Of a stretch of DNA of 27,272 bases, positions 1-10,256 are shown in pieces. Origin of the DNA: Nemertoderma westbladi (Eukaryota; Xenacoelomorpha; Nemertodermatida; Nemertodermatidae); contig JAUCBJ010004541.1 of NCBI GenBank assembly GCA_032718475.1, forward strand, positions 1 through 27,272, in the 5' to 3' direction. Each line of letters starts with the position of its first letter. Position 1 is the stretch's first letter. The translations under genes and the position numbers were made by a program. The notes under the pieces were generated by a model that searched no databases, was not told the origin of the DNA, and was given only the letters and a program-made list of their open reading frames with translations.

Positions 1-729
1 CATTGTGTCAGCCAGCTGTAATGTACGTACTATAGCCGAACATATTAGTATTCAATAGGAAATACCAAAACAAAAACTTTTTTTTAAAAATTGTAATACG
101 TAATCTTGTAGGGATTCCCTTTAAAGTAACAGTAATATGTGTCCTTTTATCCCCCTTAATTTTATGGCTTAGGTATTCTTTCCCTTCTTTTAAATATATT
201 TTTAAATTATTTTTTATTTCAGAACCAACATTTTTTTTAGAATTTTTTTACCCTTTTACCAGCCTCACTTTTATTTATAAATTTCTAATTCAACGACTTA
301 ATATTGGAACCAAAATTTTTTAACAATTTTTAATCATTTAATGGTTTTAACGTTACCCACCCTTTTTACACCTCTTCATTTAGCACCCTTTTTATTTTTA
401 TTTTTATTTTTTATTTTTAAATTTTTAACAGTTGAACGACTAATACCTTAACAACACATGTAGCCTACAATTCTATCTCTAGGCCTACATACAGTATTAT
501 ACAGTATCTAAATATGTTAATCTAATACATCCTATCATACTGTCTATATCGGAATTTGGTGGCATAATAATTGGTTGTACCGTACGTTCAATTTAATATG
601 ATGGTTTAGGTTTATAAATTGTGTTTTAATGTTATTTTAATTTATTTACTGAAGACGTCCGTGAGGCGAGGATGAAATGGCCATATAAATATGTAGAAAC
701 TGTTTTTGTTAACCGTGGCATTAGACCCT
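1..729. other. AT-rich spacer, no gene seen
   Basis: This stretch is very T-rich, with runs such as the TTTTTATTTTT tracts near 385-425. No reading frame on either strand has convincing codon structure. Short AGGCCTAC-type words occur near 480-490; similar words recur elsewhere in the window. The far end of the antisense LINE that starts at 730 may reach further into this region, but no protein similarity can be followed here. Confidence 0.5.
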
Positions 730-954
730 TTCTACAGTCATTATCCCTGAAGTTATGATTATGGATACGCCACGAACGGCATCATTTCGACTTCTTTCCC
801 ATTTAAATATAGATCCAGAGATTTGGTGTCCTCAGCAGTTAGAGCCCAGCATGGGCTCCCATAGTGGAGTACTGGAACTACTGCTGCTGTAAATAATCAG
901 ACCTTAAATTTCCTATGTATTCTGTGTGACTTCCAAATCCTGGAAGGACCATTT
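730..954 (-). pseudogene. Old antisense LINE, C-terminal piece (fragment IV)
   Basis: Read on the minus strand, 950-818 encodes a decayed LINE segment downstream of the reverse transcriptase core: RIWKSHRIHRKFKV, a stop, then LFTAAVVPVLHYGSPCWALTA. The same segment occurs twice at 2877-3134. The 'R.W.S...RK.KVRLF.AAV..VLLYGS' pattern is characteristic of RT-encoding LINE proteins after the YLG motif. It continues the piece at 1564-1775 and is separated from it by the inverted-repeat element at 955-1563. An in-frame stop and divergence below about 800 show that it is dead. The lower boundary is a guess. Confidence 0.6.
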
Positions 955-1563
955 GTGGCGGCCACAATAGAAAGGGACCATTGACATTTTTCATAGTTCT
1001 CAGAAACACGCCTTTAAAGATTGGAAATTTTTTGCAATAAATCTGCTGATAAAACTCTTGTTATGACGGAAATTCAAATTAGTGTTTATCATATCTGTTT
1101 TATCTGTTTTTGGTTTAACTAGTGTTTATGACTGTGTGAATGACAATGAAAATGAAGACTGGTTCGATATATTAATTATGTAATTATTAATTATACAGTA
1201 ATAATGGTAGATACGGTTATAACGGTAATAAATGTATATCATTTCAGGAAAATTAAACATTGATATAACAATTTTTTTTATTTTAAGTTTGTGTATCGTG
1301 GCACATTTTAATATCGAAAAAAACAATAAAATTTAGAAACATCAACAAATTCCAATACTTAGAGTAATTTTCGATTTTTCCAAATTTTTTAACCGATCAA
1401 CCAAATGTTGCCGCATACTTTGTCCCATATCTCAAGAACTACAAGAGTTCTTGAAAAAACGCTTTGATATTTGGAATCTCCAGAAAATTATGCATCTAAA
1501 AAGCCAATAAAATAAAATTTGACAAATATGTCAATAGGTCCCTTTCTATTGTGACCTCTGCAC
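955..1563. mobile_element. Non-autonomous DNA transposon (MITE-like) with terminal inverted repeats
   Basis: The left end from 963 (CACAATAGAAAGGGACC then ATTGACAT) is the inverted complement of the right end at 1526-1553 (ATGTCAAT then AGGTCCCTTTCTATTGTG), with one base inserted. The match may extend outward to 955 and 1563 with mismatches. The 0.6 kb between the ends is AT-rich and has no transposase-like frame. The element splits an antisense LINE whose two halves, aligned to the copy at 2877-3170, resume on either side. I could not define a target-site duplication, so the superfamily is unknown. Confidence 0.65.
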
Positions 1564-1775
1564 CGTTAATGCTGCTCTGCCCATGCCTTTCCCTTACGTA
1601 TTCGAAGGTCCTCACCTAACTTCCGGATCCATGATCCCAGGTAACTGAAGTAGTCCACATGTTAAAGCATACCATCTTTTGAGTTTATGCTCATACGATC
1701 AGACATTTCCTGTGGACTTTCAAAGTTAACTGTAAAAATTGTAGTCTTCTTGGAGTTAACATCTAGAAAAGCCAG
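1564..1775 (-). pseudogene. Old antisense LINE, post-RT-core piece with YLG motif (fragment III)
   Basis: On the minus strand this reads LDVNSKKTTIFTVNFES, then VDYFSYLGSWIRKLGED and LRIRKGKAWAEQ. That is the usual order after the FADD box of a LINE reverse transcriptase: an N-KKT segment, then the Y.YLG box, then an R.R...AW segment. It follows fragment II (2405-2745) in the protein, but about 630 bp of unrelated DNA lies between them. Several stops interrupt it. Family assignment would need a protein search. Confidence 0.65.
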
Positions 1776-2404
1776 TAAGCTGGCTGGCTAAAAGAATACC
1801 GTCCATTATAGACCGTATGTAGTTTAGTTGGGTCCCTCTCCATTGAACAGCTTTGCTTACAGTCTGAGAGAGAGATCCCAGCCCCTAAATGTCATTATTA
1901 TTAACCTATAAAACATTTGAACAGCCTAGTGCTTATAATTCAATCAGCTGGCCTCCCACCTAACATAGCAGTGAATGACCTTATAGATATCCCCATAGGA
2001 TTCACTGGGATTTTTATTCACCTGACGGGGTATTACTTTGCAAACTAAGTAATACTAAACTTTGCTCATTGTCTGGGAGAGAGTAATAATTTTAGCAAGT
2101 AAAACAATTATGTGCAGTTTGGGCCTATCCATTCAATCAATAGTAGTAGCTTACTAGGCCCTCATGGTCACCAGCAGCTGGTGTTCTATCATTGAGTCCA
2201 TGGCAATTTTCGTGTTTTGATGACATTTTTCGAAATAAGAAAAATACACTTTAATAATTTTTTTCGAAACCCTTTTCTCCACATCCTGGGGTTGAGCTGC
2301 GTCTATTGATATAACTTTCATTGACGGACGAGCTACACCCGATATACATATATACATAGATAGATAGTGAATACTTTTACAGTAACAAGTCCTAACGAAC
2401 TTCA
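1776..2404. other. Unassigned DNA splitting the antisense LINE
   Basis: The LINE protein similarity stops at about 2405 (..EQAGSSVGL) and resumes at about 1770 (LDVNSKKT..). The 630 bp between is AT-rich, has no convincing coding frame and no inverted termini that I could find. CTTTT-like words at both junctions could be a target-site duplication, but this is weak. It may be a second insertion or a rearrangement. Confidence 0.35.
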
Positions 2405-2745
2405 AAAAGACCAACACTAGAACCAGCCTGTTCTAGTGAGCTGATGATCCGTTGGGCTCCCTCTGGTGATTCTGAGAGTACTCCTCTGAGGTGACTGAGA
2501 GTCATCAGCAAAGTCTAGATCAGTTATGTACTTGGGTAGATTTCTTCCATTTCTTGTGCCAGATCACCCCATCGTCATTATGATGATCTAAAGACATGTG
2601 TAGAAGAACACTGTAAACCACAATTAATCTGTGTCACAATCAACAGTAGTCACAAATGAACGAGTGTCTGAGAATTTTCGAACCATCGTATATACTGATC
2701 TGATTGCTGCAATAATTTCATCAGGAATCCCATATAATGAAAGGA
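2405..2745 (-). pseudogene. Old antisense LINE, reverse transcriptase core with FADD box (fragment II)
   Basis: On the minus strand the segment starts with GIPDEIIAAIRSVYTMVRKF, typical of the RT region before motif B. It reaches TDLDFADD (FADD codons at 2512-2501), then with a frame change LSESPEGAQRIISSLEQAG and SSVGL. FADD is the catalytic motif C of reverse transcriptase. Motif B and its surroundings are missing between these parts, and several frameshifts and stops are present. It is a dead relic of a LINE family different from the plus-strand element at 3171-9917. Confidence 0.7.
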
Positions 2746-3170
2746 AACTATGCGTATGAAGTATGGGAACAACTGTCAATGTTATATAGTGTCTGGTTGG
2801 AGATGTGTGCATTGTACTTGACACAGTGAACCAGGCGTAGCATTCTTGTGAATGTGCCATCCAAAGATTTGGTGTCCTCAGCAGTTACATGGACTCCCAT
2901 AGAAGAGTACTGGAACTACTGCTGCTCTAAATAATCGGACCTTAAGTTTCCGATTAATTATCGGTGACTTCCAAATTCTGGAAAGCCTATTCAAGGCTGC
3001 CCATGCTCAGCAGTTACATGGACTCCCATAGAGGAGTACTGGAACTACTGCTGCTCTAAATAATCGGACCTTAAGTTTCCGATTAATTCTCGGTGACTTC
3101 CAAATCCTGGAAAGCCTATTCGAGGCTGCCCATGCCTTTCCCTAACGTATTCGAAGGTCCTCACCTGACT
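2746..3170 (-). pseudogene. Second partial copy of the antisense LINE, C-terminal region (fragment I)
   Basis: On the minus strand this reads GEDLRIR, a stop, GKAWAASNRLSRIWKSPR, RKLKVRLFRAAVVPVLLYGS (repeated twice), then TAEDTKSLDGTFTRMLRLVH and SNQTLYN. It covers the same protein region as fragments III and IV but sits before the RT core of fragment II in minus-strand order, so it must be another copy or a rearranged duplicate. Compared with fragment IV, an 8-bp loss shifts the frame after LLYGSPC. Similarity ends sharply at about 3170, where the plus-strand LINE may begin. Confidence 0.65.
2877..3134. repeat. 129-bp tandem duplication inside the antisense LINE
   Basis: Copies at 2877-3005 and 3006-3134 start with CTCAGCAGTTACATGG and end with GGCTGCCCATG. 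They differ at only a few positions. The unit is 43 codons, so the duplication keeps the minus-strand frame. The copies are closer to each other than to the related piece at 818-950, so the duplication happened after that copy split off. Confidence 0.9.
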
Positions 3171-3547
3171 TATCTTATGTACATAGCGGTTTGCGCCGAT
3201 TCGAGGCACTGCCACTGATTCCAGTTGAGAGCCGCTACATGCAGGACTATTTTCGGTTTAGCTACAAACAAGATCCTTTAAAGTAAGCTGCGATGCCACA
3301 TGCGTTATCGTATTAGCGGTAGCGGTTGCTCCAATTGTAGCTGTGGCTAAGCCAGGTCAGGTACTATGGTATAATTATTTTTACAGATAGTATTAGCTTG
3401 CACACCAGTTCTTGTTCTTCATCAGTTCTTGCACACCACTTGGGACAGACAGAGTACAGCAGTACCGGCACCGACCTACATTAGGCCTACATTCAGACAT
3501 TAGTGCAGTAATAAGTCTGCCAGTATTACAGTTACTACTGTACTAGA
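3171..3547 (+). other. Probable 5' UTR of the LINE
   Basis: This stretch is non-coding and lies between the loss of similarity to the antisense LINE and the ORF1 start ATG at 3548. It contains a near-repeat, TTGCACACCAGTTCTTG and TTGCACACCACTTGG, at 3398-3442, and two CCTACATT words near 3475-3492. LINE leaders often carry an internal promoter, but nothing in the sequence shows one clearly. Confidence 0.4.
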
Positions 3548-4065
3548 ATGATTTCTACTACCGTCATCGGTAGTGGAGCAACGGCATATGACTGGATGGA
3601 TATGGATGAAGGTTTAGACTCTAGCACTTTTAGCACTACTCAGGTGGGGTCACCTATTAACTTGGCGGTGGCAACGGCCGGTAACGTAACGGAAAGTACA
3701 CGTAGTAGTACAGATACCGGTACCGATAACAGCGGCAATGTGGCAAATAACAAGAGGCTCCGAGTCTCCAGTAGTGGACGCAGTGGTATCCTAGCGCAAG
3801 ACAATTCGCCAACGAACGAAATTCTCTTACTCATCCCTGGAATGGCAAAGGAAATGAAAACTATTTCGCGCGGTATAGAAGAAATTAGAGGTGTGGTTGG
3901 CGAGGTAAAAGCACAAGTGGACTATAACGGTAGTATCGCAAAAGAGGCACTCAAACAGGCCGTTTTGGCACAGTCAGGTGTAACCCGCAGAAACGTAATC
4001 ATCAAGGGGATCCCTGAGCGAGCGGGAGAAATCGCTGAACAAGTCGTCGAACAGTTTCTCTATGA

Positions 4066-4133
4066 GTATCTTGAATGCGAATATGAGTTCAAACTCGAGG
4101 TATCTTGAATGCGAATATGAGTTCAAACTCGAG
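4066..4133 (+). repeat. 34-bp perfect tandem duplication breaking ORF1
   Basis: Positions 4066-4099 and 4100-4133 are identical; each begins GTATCTTGAATGCG and ends AACTCGAG. Thirty-four is not a multiple of three, so the second copy moves translation from the frame of 3548 to a premature stop at 4106-4108. An ATG at 4062 lies in the downstream frame and could in principle restart it. Identity of the copies points to a very recent event or an assembly artefact. Confidence 0.95.
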
Positions 4134-5033
4134 GAAGTGTTTCGGCTGGGCCTTCGACGCGAACACCAAAGTTTACCCAGACCAATCAAAGTCGAGTTCC
4201 TCTCCATAAAGGATAAAAAATACGTACTGGGGCGGGCACGGTCTTGGCTCGCAGGTACGGAGTACAAAATTACTGAAGACTTTCCATATGAGATCCGATC
4301 ACAGCGTGAAACCTTGTTCAGGCTGTCACGGGATGCTAGATCTCAGGGTTTTACCAGCAAGGTACAGGGCAATACGCTCCTTATTAATGACAGACGCTTT
4401 AGTGGCTGGGATCTGCGCTGTGGACCTAGTCCACGCGACTCTGTTAGTACAATATCTGAGGTCCTAGGGATGTTGGAACACAGGAACCGTTACCGGTATC
4501 CTAACCACAGTAACAGGTCATCTGTTTCTGGACCGAGATCCGGTAACACTGGAAGCGTGGATGTACGGAGAGCGCCAGAAACCAGACGGACGAATTCAGA
4601 TAACGACAGTATTGGACAACCTCGAAACCACCCAGGCCGAAGAAATAACTTACCGGTGCCAGTGAACAACCCCGGATCCGGTACCATGAACGCCAGCTCA
4701 ACTTCCTCGGCCACTACAATGAATAACCTTATGGGGAATCAAATGAACGATCAGCCTACTTTCGACTCTGCTGTTATAGCGGACTTCTCGATAGCAAGTT
4801 GCATGGTGAATAACGATGATGCGACCTTAACCACACCCGAGTTACAAACGATAACACCACCTAGGAATGACGAAGGTGCTGATTCTGCTGAGGTTTTTGA
4901 AGTTGTAAAGAGTCGGGGGAGGAAGGGGAAAAAAAGAATGGATGAGAGGCGAAGTAATAGCGTGGATGGCCCGGCTTCTCGAACACGCTCTGGTAGGAGA
5001 GTAACAACCCCGAATGGACCTAGACAAGGGTTG

Positions 5034-5938
5034 CAGTCTTGGCGGGTTGGTGGACCTGGTTCGGTTAACCCAGACATAAACCCTAGCGGAACGGCACAAC
5101 GGTCGCAGTCTGGGCGGGTCGGTGGACCTGGTTCGGTTAACCCAGACATAAACCCTAGCGGAACGGCACAACGGTCGCAGTCTGGGCGGGTCGGTGGACC
5201 TGGTTCGGTTAACCCAGACATTAACCCTAGCGGAACGGCACAACGGTCGCAGTCTGGGCGGGTCGGTGGACCTGGTTCGGTTAACCCAGACATTAACCCT
5301 AGCGGAACGGCACAACGGTCGCAGTCTGGGCGGGTCGGTGGACCTGGTTCGGTTAACCCAGACATAAACCCTAGCGGAACGGCACAACAGTCGCAGTCTG
5401 GGCGGGTCGGTGGACCTGGTTCGGTTAACCCAGACATAAACCCTAGCGGAACGGCACAACGGTCGCAGTCTGGGCGGGTCGGTGGACCTGGTTCGGTTAA
5501 CCCAGACATAAACCCTAGCGGAACGGCACAACGGTCGCAGTCTGGGCGGGTCGGTGGACCTGGTTCGGTTAACCCAGACATAAACCCTAGCGGAACGGCA
5601 CAACAGTCGCAGTCTGGGCGGGTCGGTGGACCTGGTTCGGTTAACCCAGACATTAACCCTAGCGGAACGGCACAACGGTCGCAGTCTGGGCGGGTCGGTG
5701 GACCTGGTTCGGTTAACCCAGACATTAACCCTAGCGGAACGGCACAACGGTCGCAGTCTGGGCGGGTCGGTGGACCTGGTTCGGTTAACCCAGACATTAA
5801 CCCTAGCGGAACGGCACAACGGTCGCAGTCCGGGCGGGTCGGTGGACCTGGTTCGGTTAACCCAGACATTAACCCTAGCGGAACGGCACAACGGTCGCAG
5901 TCTGGGCGGGTCGGTGGACCTGGTTCGGTTAACCCAGG
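5034..5938 (+). repeat. 72-bp in-frame minisatellite in ORF1 (24-residue repeat)
   Basis: About 12.5 units of 72 bp encode the repeated peptide GRVGGPGSVNPDINPSGTAQ plus a short RSQS linker. The word GGTGGACCTGGTTCGG recurs every 72 bp from 5049 to 5913. Units differ only by silent A/T changes in GACAT(A/T)AAC and a G/A change that turns Arg into Gln in two units. The period is divisible by three and the unit lacks stops in several frames, so long shadow frames exist on both strands (4751-5989 minus, 4842-5963 minus, 5626-5973 plus). The peptide is Gly/Pro/Ser/Asn-rich and probably disordered. Confidence 0.95.
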
Positions 5939-6025
5939 ATGTGGTGAAGAGCCACCCGACCAACTTCTACTAAATAATGAGGACCCCAATAATATCCCTC
6001 CAATCGAAGCGATTATAACCCCAGA

Positions 6026-9000
6026 TTGATTGCAGAGACCAGTGTGAAGGAACTATCTTTCGGTCTACTTAATACAGAGGGCCTGACATCAAAGTTAAGC
6101 GACATTGATTTTATTGAATTGGTGAATAAATATGATATATTTATTTGTGTTGAGACATGGTTAGGGCCAATAACTAAGTGTAATGTAGAAATTCCAGGTT
6201 ACAAAGATATTTCTATAACTAGGTGTAGAAAGCACTTTAGAGCTAAGAGATATAGTGGTGGTGTTACTATATTCCATAAAACCAATTTAACTGGGGCTGT
6301 TTCAGTGTTAGAAAAAGAGGAAGACCTGATTTTTATAAATTTAGATAGCGTTGACCTTGATTTGCCTAAAGATATATTACTATGTGCTGCCTATATCCCA
6401 CCAGATGGCTCGACTGCTCACTCTGGTGACCCATCCCGACTTTTTAATAAAATTGAAGAAGGGCTGGCACGTTTTGGCGTAGATAAAGAATTAATTTTAC
6501 TTGGTGATTTAAATGCCAGAACCGGAACCGATGTAGACTTTATTCAAAGGGAATCCTTAGATAGAAATACGGTATTAGATGATTTGCTACCGCCTGATTA
6601 CGTGTACGATGACGATGACAACGGTGAAGGACCTCTAGGTAGTAATAATTTTTTTATTAATATCAATAAGCACCGTACTAACCAGGATAAAGTGGTAAAC
6701 CCGCATGGTAGGAGGCTCATCCAATTGTGTAAAGACACGGGTATAAGGATTTTAAACGGGAGGTCTGGGTGCGACGCTTCCACCGGAATATTAACATTTC
6801 GTACTTCTTCTAGGAATAAAGTTGGTGGCTCCACAATTGATTACATTGTTTGTAGTCAAGCGATGTTAAATAATTGTTCTGGTTTTTGGGTGGGTGACGC
6901 GAATATTTTTGGTAAGCACTGTGTTGTCAGTGCAACATTCTCGTGGAAAATAAATAAAGTTATGGTAAATAACAAGTTTGATATTGCCACCCCAAAAGTG
7001 AAGCGATATGTATGGAAAGAAAAATTGTCGTACAAATTTGTTAACGACCTAGATTCAGCTAATGTTCAGACTGAAATGAATGATATTTGCAACAACCTAT
7101 GCGAGGGTGAGTATAGCCAAGAATCTATCGATAGCGCAACAGCTGAAATAACGGACTGCATTTCTAAAGTGGCAGACCGCTATTTCAAACCAAGTGAATG
7201 TCAAAGTATGGAGGACCGTGGGGCTTTGCATAATTCTTTTCCCTGGTATACAGACGAATGCTTTCAATACCGTCAAACTTTTCGCACTACGTTAAATGGT
7301 TGGAAAAACAATCCAACACCTGAGACACATAGAGTACTTTCTCTGGCTCGCTCAGCCTACAGTAGGTGCTTGAGAAAAGCAAAAACAGTTTATAAGCGAT
7401 CAAAATCAACTAAATTGGAATCCGTTAAAGTAGCTGACTCAAAAAAGTTCTGGAAGCTTCTCGCATCCGCGAGCGGTAACCAAAATAATGGACACGGTGG
7501 GAGCACTGCCCTTGGACCTAGCATTACTGACTTCCAAAATTATTATAATAAACTGTATTCGCAGAACAATGAGTTTATTAATACTGGTGTAAAACCACCA
7601 GGATCAGCAAATTTTGCGGAAAGTAAGCAAATGTTCGAAAACGAGTTATCACAGCCATTTACAGAGGAAGAAGTTTTTTTGGGAGTTAATGGACTCAAAC
7701 GAGGTAAAGCACCCGGTGTGGACCAAATTGTTAATGAATTTTTAATTGAAGGCAAAGAAACTCTGGTGCCAGTTTTTACGGTGCTATTTAACTCTATTCT
7801 GTCATCTGGTTACTTTCCGAGAGCATGGGCAGTGGCTGTAATTTCACCGATTTATAAAAATAAGGGGTCCATTAAATTGCCAGAAAATTATCGAGGAATT
7901 TCCCTTATCAGCTGTATTGCGAAGCTATTCTCTAGTTTAATTAACAAGAGGTTAGGCTTTTGGTCGGACTGCCTGGACATTATCACAGAGTCACAGGCAG
8001 GTTTCAGGGAGGGATACCGCACAACAGACCACATTTTCGCCCTGAGTGGCCTTATTAATCACTTCATTGGTGTTGGTGGAACGAAAGGTAAACTTTATTG
8101 TGCCTTTATAGATTTCGCCAAGGCCTTTGATTCCATAAACAGAGAGGCTTTGTGGTTCAAACTAGATTGCATGGGTTTCAGCGGCAATCTATTTAAGGTA
8201 ATTAAGAGTATGTACTCTAACGTCAAATCTTGTGTTAAATCTAATGGCCTTTTATCAAACGAATTTGACTCTTACATGGGAGTTATTCAGGGCGAGTGTT
8301 TGTCACCAATTTTATTCTCATTTTTCATGAATGATCTGGAAGCTGAATTGGGGAAAGGTGGTTTCAGTGGTTTGGATATAGGATATTTTCACTTATTGAT
8401 CCTCTTATATGCAGATGATATCGTTCTGGTTGCGGATAGTGCGAATAAACTGCAACATTCTTTAGACATTCTTGGTGATTTCTCTGACTATTGGGGATTG
8501 CAAGTTAACCTCAAAAAATCGAATGTGGTAGTCTTCCGCAAAGGGGGTACGCTCCAGTTAACTGAAAAATGGACATACAAAGGGAATGATATAGAGACCG
8601 TGCCACACTACACCTACTTGGGTATTAAGATGTCATGTATGGGTTCATTCACGCCAGCGCAAAAACTTTTGGCCGACAAGGGAAGCAAGGCCCTATTTTC
8701 TCTCAATAAGTATTTGTTAGAATTTCCATATATAGGGTTTGACCTTAGATATAACCTATTTCAGTCTTTAATTATACCGGTACTTAGTTATGGTTCTGAA
8801 ATATGGGCATTCCACAAAGCCACAGACATTGAAAGAGTACATCTAGGTTATTTGAAAAGGATTATCGGTGTCAAATCTAGCACGCCAAATTTTATGGTTT
8901 ATGGTGAAACGGGCGTGGCACCGCTTAAAGTGAAACATGTTTTTGCAGCCATAAAATTCTGGGTAAGACTAATTAAAATGTCGGATAAAAAAATTACGAA

Positions 9001-9614
9001 ACAGGTGTATAATATATTATATCACGATGCCAGTATATCCAACAATGTAACCAATTGGGCGACCCACATTCGGGATTGTTTGAACAATCTGGGTATGAGT
9101 TGGGCTTGGGTAAGCCAGAGGGTGGAAAATGAGCGACAATTCCTAGATAATGCCAAGCGTGTTATATGGGACCAATTTATTCAAGGGTGGCGGCATTCTA
9201 TTCAAAATTCACCAAAAGGAAGATTATACGTTAAGACAAATTTTGGAACTGAAAAGTACTTAAACAGTCTGGCAGACGCCCCACAGCTTAGGGGTCGCGA
9301 TAGCACGCTTGCGCTCAACGTCACATAGCCTCCAAATTGAGGTGGGTAGATGGGCTAGGCCTCGGCAGGAAATTGATGAAAGGGTATGTCCGGTGTGTAA
9401 GAGTGGCGAGGTTGAGGACGAATTACATTTTACCCTGGTTTGCTCTGCCTATGCCGAAGCAAGAAGTAAGTTCTTACCTGTGGTTATGTATCGCTCTCCA
9501 AGTATTAATGGATTCCAATCACTTTTGTCATCAAAATCGGAAGCAATAATCAAAAATTTTGGCATTTTTGTGTATAAAGCAATGGCAATAAGGTCCGCCA
9601 TAATAGGATGCTGA
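6026..9614 (+). pseudogene. LINE ORF2: APE endonuclease, reverse transcriptase and C-terminal zinc knuckle; one frameshift
   Basis: ORF2 nicks the target and copies element RNA in place. The endonuclease shows NTEG (N16), VETWL (E43), YIPP (Y123), LLGDLNAR (D161, N163) and STIDYI (D272), but the final SDH box reads G-K-H (K297, H298). The reverse transcriptase shows GKAPGVDQI (560-568), ENYRGISLIS, QAGFREGYRTTDH, FIDFAKAFD (D696), GVIQGECLSPILF, YADD (795-798) and YTYLGI, so all RT aspartates are present. The first frame stops at 9326-9328. The next frame, from about 9309, continues with SHSLQIEVGRW and a CPVC..HFTLVC knuckle to TGA 9612-9614. One extra base near 9311 explains the break; without it the protein is about 1195 residues. 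The codon at 6026 is TTG and the first in-frame ATG is at 6863, inside the endonuclease. Confidence 0.88.
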
Positions 9615-9917
9615 TAAACTCTGTTACAAAAACTATTAGTATCCCATACAATGTGCATACCCATATATTACACTTTATTACCTATCTTTGCAGTATTTTG
9701 GTGCTTATTTTATGTTATTAATGCGGTTCCGGTTCGTAAAAGTGTGCAAGTAATTAAGTGCTTGTAGGTCTATAGTAGGTATAGTCTTGTAGGTATAGTA
9801 GTGACGGTGACGGGTTTTTTTTTTTTTGTTCTTATATTTCTTGTGTGCAATTTACAACAATAGCATTAGGTTGCTTGTTGGAGTTTATATAATAATAATT
9901 ACAATTACAATTACTGA
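9615..9917 (+). other. LINE 3' UTR with short tandem tail
   Basis: Non-coding sequence follows the ORF2 stop. It includes TAGGTATAGT-type near-repeats at 9760-9805, a run of T at about 9817-9828, and at 9892-9915 a TTACAA-like triplicate preceded by ATAATAATAATT. LINEs often end in a short tandem tail, so I place the 3' end here. The exact end is uncertain and could lie further right, near the ATTATTATTAT at 10042. Confidence 0.4.
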
Positions 9918-10256
9918 TACACATCGCGGTGAGGGGGGGTAGTATACCTACCTATACTACTAGAGGGCAAATTTGTGTTTAAAATTGGGGTTGATTTTAA
10001 TATAATTGCGTTTGTTACTCAAATACTGTAGTATATTTCTATATTATTATTATACCAGCCAATATACCATGTCAATCATAGTAAATACATATACCTAAAT
10101 CAGCACTCCATGTAAATAAATACTTGGCACTTCATACAGTGAAATTTATAAATACAAATATATCGGTAAAATCAAAACAAATTGTTTTTTTTCGATAAGT
10201 ATTATGTTGCAGTATCTAAACGCGGTGGGAAAATCTAAAACGAAAGAAATACATAG

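Larger units (their letters stand above)
3548..6029 (+). pseudogene. LINE ORF1 (nucleic-acid-binding protein), frameshifted by a 34-bp duplication
   Basis: ORF1 proteins bind element RNA and act as chaperones in the ribonucleoprotein. The frame from the ATG at 3548 gives a Ser/Thr-rich N-terminus (residues 1-90), a predicted coiled coil (about 95-143), then the RRM-like start RRNVIIKGIPE (147-157). A 34-bp tandem duplication at 4066-4133 shifts the frame, ending this product at 4108. The other frame, open from 4062, continues with FRLGLRREH, RPIKVEFLS, ARSWLAGTEYKITEDFP and RFSGWDL, the C-terminal domain pattern of L1-like ORF1p. It then has a basic S/T/N-rich stretch, the 72-bp repeat array, and an acidic tail ending at TGA 6027-6029. 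Without the extra 34 bp the protein would be about 815 residues, long for this family because of the repeats. Confidence 0.8.
3171..9917 (+). mobile_element. Near full-length two-ORF LINE (non-LTR retrotransposon)
   Basis: The element has a 5' leader, ORF1 (nucleic-acid-binding protein of the Transposase_22/L1-ORF1p type), an overlapping ORF2 (APE-type endonuclease, reverse transcriptase and a C-terminal zinc knuckle), and a short 3' region with a TTACAA-type tail near 9900-9915. Both ORFs are open over long distances, which suggests recent activity, but each is broken once. The borders are estimates: the left one is where the antisense LINE similarity stops, the right one is the small tandem tail. 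No target-site duplication was found. I cannot assign a clade with confidence. Confidence 0.8.

Noticed and set aside
4751-5989. Long minus-strand frames over the ORF1 repeat (412 and 373 residues) and a plus-strand 115-residue frame
   Set aside because: The 72-bp period keeps any stop-free frame open. Only the ORF1 frame continues into recognisable LINE domains.
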